A stretch of 5,040 nucleotides of DNA from Actinomycetes bacterium (lineage in GTDB: Bacteria > Actinomycetota > Actinomycetes > Propionibacteriales > Propionibacteriaceae): NCBI GenBank assembly GCA_029778515.1, contig JAKOQD010000368.1, positions 1 through 5,040 on the forward strand, read 5' to 3'. Position numbers and translations under genes: made by a program. A model generated the notes under the pieces. The model was not told where the DNA came from. It saw only the letters and a list, made by a program, of their open reading frames with translations, and ran no database searches. This document shows positions 1-4,976 of the stretch, in pieces (the stretch's first letter is position 1; each line of letters begins with the position of its first letter).

Positions 1-1215
1 CAACATGGCGAACGCCACCCCCAGGTTCGCGGCCGCGTAGGGATTGGTGGGAGCGATCTGGCGAAGCGAGGCGAAGAGCCGAACGGCAATGTCCACATTT
101 CCGGTGGACATGGTGAACAGCCCAAAGTCGTTGTACGCGGGGTTGGCGAAAACCGCGCATTCAGGACAAGGCGTGATCGAATACACATCCTCGTCATAGT
201 GCGTGTGCGGTGCGCTCGCCAGAGCCCCCTTGAACAGCGAGTCGGTGAGCATCAGGAAGTCACTGTTCGCTGACTCGCCTTCCTGGAGCAGCCGCAGCGC
301 ACCGGACGCGTTCGCGGCACGGCGCGCACACCGGACGTAGGCCGGCAACTCCTTGCGATCGGCCATCAAGGTGGCGAAAGCGGCGATCAGCGGCGAGGCG
401 AAGCTGGACCCGAGGACGTCGGCTGGCTGCAACAGTTGCAGATCGGCATAGCGCGATTGAATAAAAGCCGGCGGCTTGGCCGCGGCCTCCTCCAGGCGGT
501 TCGAGACCAGGCGCTCGACGGTGAGGAAACCTGCCGCGATCACCCCTGGCGTGGCTGCCGGAATGTACACGGTCCCGGCGTAGTTGCCGGTGGCGGCCAC
601 CACGGTGACGCCGGCATTGGCCGCATCGAAGGCGGCTCGCCACAACGGCGATTCGGGTACGTCGAAAATGGTCCGCCAATCGTCCGGCTCCAGAGCGTCG
701 GACGCGTAGGCCGGGTTCGGCGTCCGGCTCGTATCGGCTGGCGACGCGTCTGTTCCCGTCGGCATGGTGGACACCGTCTCCTCCGCCAGCGCCGCGCCGA
801 GGCTGAGGTTGATCACGTCCACACCACGCTGCACACAGTCAGCGATGGCCGCGATCACACGATCCAGGTTCAGCTTTCCGGCCACGGACACGGGATAGAG
901 ATCGAGCGAGGCGGCCGGAGCCACCTCACGAACCAGGAGCGCCACCACTGTGCCGTGAGTCGCGGCTTCGCCTTCCCCCTGGGCAAACCGCAACGCCTGG
1001 CCGGAGAGTGCTGGAATCGACAGATCGAAGCCGCCGTCGATCACGGCAACTCGCTTGCCTGCGCCTTCGCGTCCAAGGTCATGCGCGGAGCCCACGGCGT
1101 CCCAGAAGTCACCCTCTTTGGGGACGTCCCAACGGCCGTCCGCAACGTCGTATCGGGACAGAAGAAGTTCGGCGGCCTCCGCGCCGCCTCCCAGCAACTC
1201 CAATTCGGCATTCAT
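1..1215 (-). CDS. Subtilisin-family (S8) serine protease with C-terminal TPR start, partial (3' end beyond window)
   Basis: This leftward frame is open for 405 codons and leaves the window without a stop. The start is ATG at 1215: an in-frame stop lies nine codons upstream with no other start between, and a G-rich stretch precedes it. The S8 catalytic set is complete: Asp60 in VAVIDGGFD, His87 in ATHGTVVAL, oxyanion-hole Asn211 in ATGNYAG, and Ser271 in LGSSFASP. INLSLG at 135-140 is also typical. Residues 1-55 show neither a signal peptide nor an obvious inhibitory propeptide, so a cytoplasmic enzyme is likely (inference). A hydrophilic insertion at about 145-190 separates the LSLG strand from the next helix. 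After the catalytic core, a CPEC motif (350-353) leads into a TPR-like repeat at about 359-392 (G365, A377, F381, P389) and the beginning of a second, suggesting a protein-binding C-terminus. The substrate is unknown. The family assignment is secure; the biological role is not. Confidence 0.9.
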   Translation of the reverse strand, partial: MNAELELLGGGAEAAELLLSRYDVADGRWDVPKEGDFWDAVGSAHDLGREGAGKRVAVIDGGFDLSIPALSGQALRFAQGEGEAATHGTVVALLVREVAPAASLDLYPVSVAGKLNLDRVIAAIADCVQRGVDVINLSLGAALAEETVSTMPTGTDASPADTSRTPNPAYASDALEPDDWRTIFDVPESPLWRAAFDAANAGVTVVAATGNYAGTVYIPAATPGVIAAGFLTVERLVSNRLEEAAAKPPAFIQSRYADLQLLQPADVLGSSFASPLIAAFATLMADRKELPAYVRCARRAANASGALRLLQEGESANSDFLMLTDSLFKGALASAPHTHYDEDVYSITPCPECAVFANPAYNDFGLFTMSTGNVDIAVRLFASLRQIAPTNPYAAANLGVAFAML

Positions 1216-1239
1216 CTGGCGCCCCCGGACTGCCGCTGT

Positions 1240-1272
1240 TCAGGGTGCGGACCCTGAGTGACTCAAACACTA
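1240..1272 (-). promoter_or_regulatory. Two adjacent palindromes and possible -10 box upstream of the protease gene
   Basis: Immediately upstream of the protease start lies a perfect 7-bp inverted repeat with a 4-base centre (TCAGGGT-GCGG-ACCCTGA, 1240-1257). An overlapping 11-bp palindrome follows (TGAGT-G-ACTCA, 1255-1265). Read on the minus strand, TAGTGT (1272-1267) resembles an actinobacterial -10 and would place the transcript start within the second palindrome. No good -35 is visible. The palindromes are seen directly; an operator or a 5'-leader hairpin is inference. Confidence 0.35.
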
Positions 1273-1324
1273 GGTGCTAACTGTTTCGAGGGGAATGGCC
1301 GTGCAGCCCTTTCCGGCCCTTCCA

Positions 1325-1370
1325 GTTCGGCGCCGAACCTGAGGTCGGTCAGGCTAGCCGCGTACCGCGG
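1325..1370. repeat. Cluster of three palindromes in the divergent intergenic region
   Basis: The 267-base gap between the divergent protease and hydrolase genes contains a perfect 14-bp palindrome GTTCGGCGCCGAAC (1325-1338). It also has an inverted repeat CCTGA...TCAGG (1338-1342/1349-1353) and a 13-bp palindrome CCGCG-TAC-CGCGG (1358-1370). They abut one another. They could be regulator-binding sites for either divergent promoter, or folded leader RNA. Some such repeats are expected by chance in DNA this GC-rich. No coding sequence is supported in the gap, and I found no convincing -35/-10 pair for the hydrolase. Confidence 0.3.
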
Positions 1371-1482
1371 AAAGCAAGGTTCGACCCACTCTGACGTAGC
1401 GTTCCACGGCGAATCTCGAGGTCTCAGCTCAAGCTTGCGGTGTGGGTCTTGCCTGGCTGGTCGCTTCGGCTGAGGATGAGTC

Positions 1483-2349
1483 ATGCCTGAGACGACCACC
1501 CACGTTATCGAGATGCCCGGTGCCGTTGTTGTTTACGACGTGCACGAGCCGGACCAGCCGAGTGATCACCGACCGCTGTTCATCTTCGGGTCGCCCATGG
1601 GGGCCGCGGGTTTCACCGAGTTGGTGCGACTTTTCGGTGACCGGACGGTGATCACCTACGACCCGCGGGTCGGTGAGCGGAGCAGGCTCGAGAAGGGCGC
1701 TGCGTTGTCCTACGAGGTGCACGGCGATGATGTCCACCGGGTCGTTGCGGCGTCCGGGTTGGGCCCGGTCGACGTGTTCGCGTCCAGTGGTGGCGCGGTC
1801 GCCGCGTTGCCGTGGCTGCTCGCGCACCCGCAGGAGGTCGGCACGGTGGTGGTTCACGAGCCGCCGCTCACTGCCCTTCTGGAGGACGGCGAGGTGCTCG
1901 AGCGCGTGATGGCCGACATCGCGGCGACCTACCAGGCGCAGGGGCAAGGACCGGCGATGGCGAAGTTCATCCAGCTCGTCATGTACGACGGACCGCTCCC
2001 GGCTGACTTTCTGGATCGGCCGGCGCCGGACCCGGCCCTGTTCGGGTTTTCGGCTGAGGATGACGGCAGTCGCGACGACGCGCTCCTGGGACGCAACCTG
2101 ACGATGGCCGCCTACCACGCGGACGGCCACGCGCTGCGCGCGTCAGGCGTGCGGATCCTACCCGCCGTGGGCGCGGAGAGCGGAGCGGCGATGCCCCGCC
2201 GGGCCGGCGAGGCGCTCGCGGGGTTGCTTGGCGTGGAGGCGGTTGAGTTCCCCGGCGATCACGGCGGTTTCGCCACCAACGAGTGGTCGCCGCAGAACGA
2301 TCCGGCGGTCTTCGCGGCCAAGCTGCGGGAGGTACTCGATGGGGACTAG
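1483..2349 (+). CDS. Alpha/beta hydrolase family protein
   Basis: A complete 288-residue protein with the alpha/beta-hydrolase layout. FIFGSPMGAAGF (33-44) corresponds to the oxyanion-hole loop after an early strand. VFASSGGAVAAL (98-109) is the nucleophile elbow, with Ser102 as the expected nucleophile. VGAESG (229-234) is the late strand carrying the probable acid Glu232. FPGDHGGF (256-263) supplies His260. The region at about 135-205 is the variable cap. No signal peptide is visible, so it is probably cytoplasmic. The ATG at 1483 is preceded by GAGGA (1472-1476) at good spacing. Such proteins hydrolyse esters, lactones, amides or epoxides, and nothing here identifies the substrate. It is divergent from the protease gene and appears to be transcribed alone. 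By the attachment-site reading it lies on the older chromosomal side of the junction. Confidence 0.92.
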   Translation: MPETTTHVIEMPGAVVVYDVHEPDQPSDHRPLFIFGSPMGAAGFTELVRLFGDRTVITYDPRVGERSRLEKGAALSYEVHGDDVHRVVAASGLGPVDVFASSGGAVAALPWLLAHPQEVGTVVVHEPPLTALLEDGEVLERVMADIAATYQAQGQGPAMAKFIQLVMYDGPLPADFLDRPAPDPALFGFSAEDDGSRDDALLGRNLTMAAYHADGHALRASGVRILPAVGAESGAAMPRRAGEALAGLLGVEAVEFPGDHGGFATNEWSPQNDPAVFAAKLREVLDGD

Positions 2350-2584
2350 TCAGGTTGTTGCCACGAGCACCGGTCCGTCGCCGAACGCGTGATCCGGCTC
2401 GGGTCTCCTGGCGCAGGTAGGTACCCGCGCTGGTGGAACCTGGTCGCAACCGTCCAGATACTCTGCCGTCGACTCAGACCGAGTACTCGTTCTCACAGCG
2501 GGTGCTGAATCAAGCAGGTCATCGACGATCCTTCGCTTCGCCGTTGACCTCAATTCCTCGGTCCATCCGAGTGAATCGAAGACC
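2350..2584. other. Intergenic region between hydrolase and tRNA fragment, no supported gene
   Basis: I see no gene in this stretch. A 67-codon leftward frame spans 2350-2553 from a TTG start but has no recognisable family. Two small dyads are present: CGAGTACTCG (2480-2489), and a CTCGG/CCGAG stem with a 5-base loop (2557-2571). The second lies just downstream of the CCA end of the tRNA fragment on the minus strand. It could be a relic tRNA terminator, though no T-run follows. If the tRNA fragment marks an integration scar, this is chromosomal sequence that originally lay downstream of the intact tRNA gene. Confidence 0.4.
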
Positions 2585-2631
2585 TGGTGGGCTCACTGGG
2601 AATCGAACCCAAAACCCGCGGATCAAAAGTC
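2585..2631 (-). tRNA. tRNA-Lys(UUU) 3' fragment, probable att site of an integrated element
   Basis: Read on the minus strand, the parts follow tRNA geometry exactly. Anticodon loop CTTTTGA (2629-2623, anticodon TTT) is followed by the 3' anticodon strand TCCGC (2622-2618) and a 5-base variable loop (2617-2613). The T stem TTGGG/CCCAG encloses the loop TTCGATT (2612-2596). The 3' acceptor strand TGAGCCC (2595-2589), discriminator A and encoded CCA (2587-2585) complete it. The 5' anticodon strand would need GCGGA but shows only partial identity, and further upstream there is no D arm and no GGGCTCA acceptor partner. It is therefore not a functional tRNA. The break at the anticodon loop matches the attB cores commonly used by tyrosine integrases in actinomycetes, which run from the anticodon region to the 3' end. 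A decayed tRNA gene is the alternative. Confidence 0.75.
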
Positions 2632-2806
2632 TGTCGCTAAGAGACACGTGACTAAGTGTTATACAGTTCCATGTCACCCGGGTGCGTCAGGAGTGACGCG
2701 GATTTTCACCCCGATAGCCCGCTTGTCGAGGTCCTCGAGCGACCCGCGAACTGGGTTCATCCGCGACTGATCTTGGCAGCTGCCTACGGACGATCACAGG
2801 CATACT
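2632..2806. other. Palindrome-rich intergenic region between tRNA fragment and vapC
   Basis: No gene is supported. The stretch contains the palindrome CACCCGGGTG (2675-2684) and an abutting hairpin GCGTCA-GGAG-TGACGC (2684-2699) followed by GGATTTT. A 13-bp palindrome TCGAGG-T-CCTCGA (2726-2738) lies further right. The hairpin could be a weak terminator on the plus strand. The set could also be recombinase or regulator sites near the element end. A 28-codon leftward frame (2674-2760) is present but not recognisable. This is the element side of the proposed attachment site, and no integrase is encoded in it. Confidence 0.35.
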
Positions 2807-3220
2807 CTAGACAGCTTCGATCCGGACGTCGTGGCCGGCGAGCAGGAGGCCCAGATCCTCGGGGTCCGAGGTGAGCACAACCACCGGCGTCGGCAGCGCG
2901 AGTGCAGTGGCGGCCACTACCGCGTCGACCGTCAAGTCGCGGCGCTTGCGCCGAGACGCCGACGCGGTTGCCCGCAGCTGGCCCGCACGGAAGCCGAGGT
3001 CAGGACCGACGTCGACGAGCCGGACCGCCTTCACGGCCCGCCGAACAGCAACCTCGCGAGCAGTTCCGTCACTGGCCTCGGCCAACGTCAGGCAGGAGAC
3101 GTAGATGACCGAGTCGCTGCGCTTGGCGAACGTGGCCCACGCCTGCAAACGACGATCGTCCCGAGCCAGGGCCGACAACGCCTCGGCATCGAGCAGGATC
3201 GAATGCGGCCGAACGATCAT
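2807..3220 (-). CDS. vapC: PIN-domain ribonuclease toxin, VapC-like
   Basis: A 137-residue protein of normal VapC length. The conserved PIN acidic residues are visible in order: Asp11 in ILLDAEAL, Glu48 in LTLAEAS, Asp99 in LTVDAVVAA and Asp119 in VLTSDPEDL. In this family they bind Mg2+/Mn2+ and cleave RNA, often tRNA or rRNA, when the toxin is free of its antitoxin. The ATG at 3220 overlaps the stop of the upstream antitoxin gene in an ATGA junction, so the two are almost certainly co-transcribed and translationally coupled. It probably acts in the cytoplasm and stabilises the surrounding element or responds to stress (inference). It is the last gene before the tRNA-fragment junction and shows no truncation. 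The RNA target cannot be predicted. Confidence 0.88.
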   Translation of the reverse strand: MIVRPHSILLDAEALSALARDDRRLQAWATFAKRSDSVIYVSCLTLAEASDGTAREVAVRRAVKAVRLVDVGPDLGFRAGQLRATASASRRKRRDLTVDAVVAATALALPTPVVVLTSDPEDLGLLLAGHDVRIEAV

Positions 3221-3447
3221 CCCGCAAGCCGGGCGAAGATCGCGGCAACCTCATCCTCATCGACCCGGCCATGCTCGGCCTCCATCCGGGCCAGGGCATC
3301 GTCCAGCGCATCACGCTCGAGCTGGCGGGCCACCGCCGCCGCCACATACCCGGAGAACCCACGCGCACCAACCCGCGAACGCACCGACTCCGACGTCGCG
3401 GCCGGCATCGACACCGAGTGCTTCTCTACTCCCTGAGCTGCGGTCAT
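3217..3447 (-). CDS. vapB: Ribbon-helix-helix antitoxin, VapB/CopG-like
   Basis: A 76-residue protein whose N-terminal half fits a ribbon-helix-helix DNA-binding domain. It has a short strand (about 8-14, KHSVSMP), a first helix (18-28), a glycine turn (RGFSG, 29-33) and a second helix (33-46). The charged C-terminal tail (47-76, rich in Glu, Asp and Ala) is where such antitoxins wrap and block the PIN toxin. It lies directly upstream of the toxin gene with a 4-base overlap, the usual antitoxin-first order. The start at 3447 has AGGA (3458-3455 on the minus strand) seven bases upstream. TAGGAT (3459-3454) would also serve as a -10 giving a leaderless or near-leaderless transcript. A perfect palindrome covers this region, consistent with autorepression. 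Confidence 0.85.
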   Translation of the reverse strand: MTAAQGVEKHSVSMPAATSESVRSRVGARGFSGYVAAAVARQLERDALDDALARMEAEHGRVDEDEVAAIFARLAG

Positions 3448-3453
3448 GACTCC

Positions 3454-3471
3454 ATCCTACTAGAAGTAGGA
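3454..3471 (-). promoter_or_regulatory. vapBC operator/promoter palindrome
   Basis: TCCTACT-AGA-AGTAGGA (3455-3471) is a perfect 7-bp inverted repeat just upstream of the antitoxin start. On the minus strand its left arm includes most of the candidate -10 TAGGAT (3459-3454) and the AGGA ribosome-binding sequence. Ribbon-helix-helix antitoxins typically bind such short palindromes as the toxin-antitoxin complex and repress their own operon. The repeat and its position are seen directly; binding is inferred. Confidence 0.65.
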
Positions 3472-3550
3472 ATCTGGGTGTCATTGCTCCGGCAAGGCTC
3501 CACGACTGTCTTTCAGGCCCGCGCCGAGTGCGGCAGATGCGGACGTTCAC

Positions 3551-3748
3551 GGCACCCGCACCGACGTCGTCGGCATCTTCCCTGACCGGACCAGCATCAT
3601 CCGGCTCGTGGGCGCCGGCCTGGCCGAACAACACGACGAATGGGCCGAAGCCCGCCGCTACCTCGGCCTCGACGTCCTCGCCAAGTCACAGGCCCTGGGC
3701 ACCGAGGAGGTGAACACCGAGCCCATCCTCCAGGCCCTCACAGCCTGA
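3551..3748 (+). pseudogene. IS256-family transposase, 3'-terminal remnant
   Basis: This frame, ending with TGA at 3746-3748, encodes about 65 residues matching the C-terminal end of actinobacterial IS256 (mutator-type) transposases. It contains DVVGIFPDR, then IIRLVGAGLAEQHDEWAEA, RRYLGLDVLA and a short tail. The DDE catalytic residues of this family lie upstream and are absent. The homology begins near TRTDVVG and no start codon serves the fragment, so the gene is 5'-truncated and inactive. The frame is open further left, but the residues there do not resemble the transposase. It points rightward, between the toxin-antitoxin promoter and the HNH gene, and records a past insertion followed by deletion. 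The family call rests on motif recognition and is strong; the exact left boundary is approximate. Confidence 0.8.
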
Positions 3749-3763
3749 ACCTCGAAGGATCAG

Positions 3764-3790
3764 CCGTACACCACCCCGCAGGACTTGACC
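3764..3790 (+). repeat. Possible right terminal sequence of the IS256-family remnant
   Basis: Shortly after the transposase stop there is a stretch with GTACACCACCCC followed by GGACTTGACC. It resembles the subterminal and terminal sequence found just downstream of the transposase gene in many actinobacterial IS256-type elements. No matching left inverted repeat is seen in the window, as expected for an element that has lost its 5' part. The assignment is from memory of such ends, so the boundary is tentative. Confidence 0.35.
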
Positions 3791-3953
3791 CGCGCTGGCG
3801 CGAGTGCTGGGCACCAACAACCCCAAGTTGGGAAGGTCACCCCCGCAATCGACGGCATGAGCGCGCATCGCCCCATCCAGCTCATCGGCATCTGAAGACG
3901 CTTCCACCGACACAAGCCTGCGCAGCTCGGCTGCGTCGTGGTATGAAAAACGG
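3791..3953. other. Intergenic region upstream of the HNH gene with a palindrome and possible -10
   Basis: No gene is recognised here, although the HNH reading frame is open back to a stop at 3858-3860. A perfect dyad CGCAGC-TCG-GCTGCG (3921-3935) lies 18 bases upstream of the GTG start. TATGAA (3942-3947) could be a -10 box whose transcript would begin at or near that GTG, giving leaderless expression. No -35 is evident. A CCCAA-G-TTGGG dyad sits at 3822-3832. Confidence 0.3.
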
Positions 3954-4838
3954 GTGCCCACTGCGGAGCCGCTGCGCGACTCGATCATCTCGTCGGTGAT
4001 GGCGCGCGCCAGCAGGAACGGCGGCTTTGTCACGCGCGCCGATCTTTCCTGGGTGTCGCTCCCTTCGGGGGAAGGCCGGCGCGTGATCGACGCGGCACGC
4101 GGCATCTGGAATCCACGTGACATGGATGCGACCCTCAGCGTGGTGAGCTCACCCACCGGGCCGTATGCGGACCGAGAGGTCGAGGGCGGCCTGTTCCACT
4201 ACTCGTACCGCGAAGGCTCGATCAACGGCGACAACGCCAAGCTTCGCCGAGCGTTCGAGCTCGGGCTGCCAATCATCTTGCTCCGCAAGGTTCGCGACGG
4301 GGTCTACGTGCCCTACGCCCCGGTGTACGTGGTCGAGGATCTGGTCGAGCAGCGCGAGTTCCTGCTTGCGCTCGATGAGTCGGTTCGTTTCCTCGGCCTC
4401 GGCCGTCCGGATGCTCCCGAGCGCCGCTACGCCGAACGCGTCGTCAAGCAGCGCCTCCATCAGGCCGACTTCCGCGGACGCGTGATCGCGGCGTACCAGA
4501 CCAGGTGTGCCATCTGCCGCTTGCGACATGGCGAACTACTCGACGCCGCCCACATCATCCCCGACCACGACGAGTCCGGGTTGCCGGCGGTCTCGAACGG
4601 TCTGGCGCTGTGCAAGATCCATCACGCGGCATTCGACATGAACATGCTCGGAATCTCGCCCGACTACGTCGTCCAAGTCGATGCGAAGCTACTCGAAGAA
4701 GTCGACGGCCCGATGCTCCGACACGGGCTTCAGGAGATGCACGGCACCTCCCTGACCGTTCCCGTCCGCCGCCAGGACCGCCCAGACAGGGACCGGCTCG
4801 AACTACGGTTCGCCGAGTTCGTCAAACGCGCCTCCTGA
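3954..4838 (+). CDS. HNH endonuclease with N-terminal putative DNA-recognition domain
   Basis: A complete 294-residue protein. The C-terminal HNH module is intact: zinc ligands Cys185 and Cys188 (CAIC), His200 in DAAHIIP, Asn215 in SNGLALC, Cys220 and His223, and the final His224 in KIHHAAFD. The N-terminal half (about 35-130) has IWNPRDMDATLSV, then GGLFHYSYR, NAKLRRAFELGLPIILL and GVYVPYAPVYVV. It resembles the region preceding HNH in a widespread actinobacterial family that may have an SRA/PUA-like modified-base-reading fold; that fold is my inference. It may be a type IV (modification-dependent) restriction enzyme or a standalone nuclease. No methyltransferase is visible nearby. The GTG at 3954 gives the length usual for the family as I recall it. 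It lacks a Shine-Dalgarno sequence, and ATG at 3999 is the main alternative. It follows the IS remnant on the proposed island. Confidence 0.9.
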   Translation: MPTAEPLRDSIISSVMARASRNGGFVTRADLSWVSLPSGEGRRVIDAARGIWNPRDMDATLSVVSSPTGPYADREVEGGLFHYSYREGSINGDNAKLRRAFELGLPIILLRKVRDGVYVPYAPVYVVEDLVEQREFLLALDESVRFLGLGRPDAPERRYAERVVKQRLHQADFRGRVIAAYQTRCAICRLRHGELLDAAHIIPDHDESGLPAVSNGLALCKIHHAAFDMNMLGISPDYVVQVDAKLLEEVDGPMLRHGLQEMHGTSLTVPVRRQDRPDRDRLELRFAEFVKRAS

Positions 4839-4898
4839 CTAGCGACGGTTTCCTCCGATCGCGCGTTGGTTCCTGCCCGGCTCAAGACCGGCAGACGC

Positions 4899-4904
4899 TA
4901 CGAT
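4899..4904 (+). promoter_or_regulatory. Possible -10 box for the gene starting at 4977
   Basis: TACGAT matches the TAnnnT -10 pattern common in actinobacteria. It lies between the HNH stop and the next start, giving a leader of roughly 65 bases. No clear -35 is present at normal spacing, so the call is weak. Co-transcription with the HNH gene across the 138-base gap is the alternative. Confidence 0.3.
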
Positions 4905-4976
4905 CCAAAGGACCCACCCACCCGAAACCAGCAAGGCTGCACGTGGCTTCATCGTCTCCCACGACAGGGACTGCTC

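Noticed and set aside
436..1257. Long rightward open frame of 273 codons opposite the protease
   Set aside because: It is a shadow of the leftward subtilase gene, which has complete catalytic motifs. The plus-strand product is a compositionally odd sequence with no recognisable domain.
1429..2130. Leftward 233-codon open frame
   Set aside because: It is antisense to the alpha/beta hydrolase, which has clear family motifs and a ribosome-binding site. The antisense product is rich in Arg and His without domain features.
2350..2553. Leftward 67-codon frame from a TTG start ending next to the hydrolase stop
   Set aside because: No family is recognisable, the GAGGAA before the TTG is too close to serve as a ribosome-binding site, and the composition is not clearly coding. 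It could be a gene relic but cannot be supported.
2433..2651. Rightward 72-codon frame ending in a LTGNRTQNPRIKS-type sequence
   Set aside because: This C-terminus is the familiar false translation of the strand opposite a tRNA 3' end. It reflects the tRNA fragment rather than a protein.
2585..2670. A complete tRNA gene on the minus strand
   Set aside because: Upstream of the anticodon loop there is no D arm, no GGGCTCA acceptor strand and only a mismatched anticodon stem, so a full cloverleaf cannot form.
2674..2760. Leftward 28-codon frame beginning MNPVRGSLEDLDKRA
   Set aside because: The amino-acid make-up looks protein-like, but there is no ribosome-binding site, no known family, and palindromes run through it. 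It is too short to support.
2831..3436. Rightward 201-codon frame over the toxin-antitoxin pair
   Set aside because: It is antisense to vapBC, whose PIN residues, ATGA overlap and operator are all in place.
3686..4156. Leftward 156-codon frame overlapping the IS remnant and the start of the HNH gene
   Set aside because: It crosses two clear plus-strand coding signals and has no recognisable domain, so it is treated as a shadow frame.
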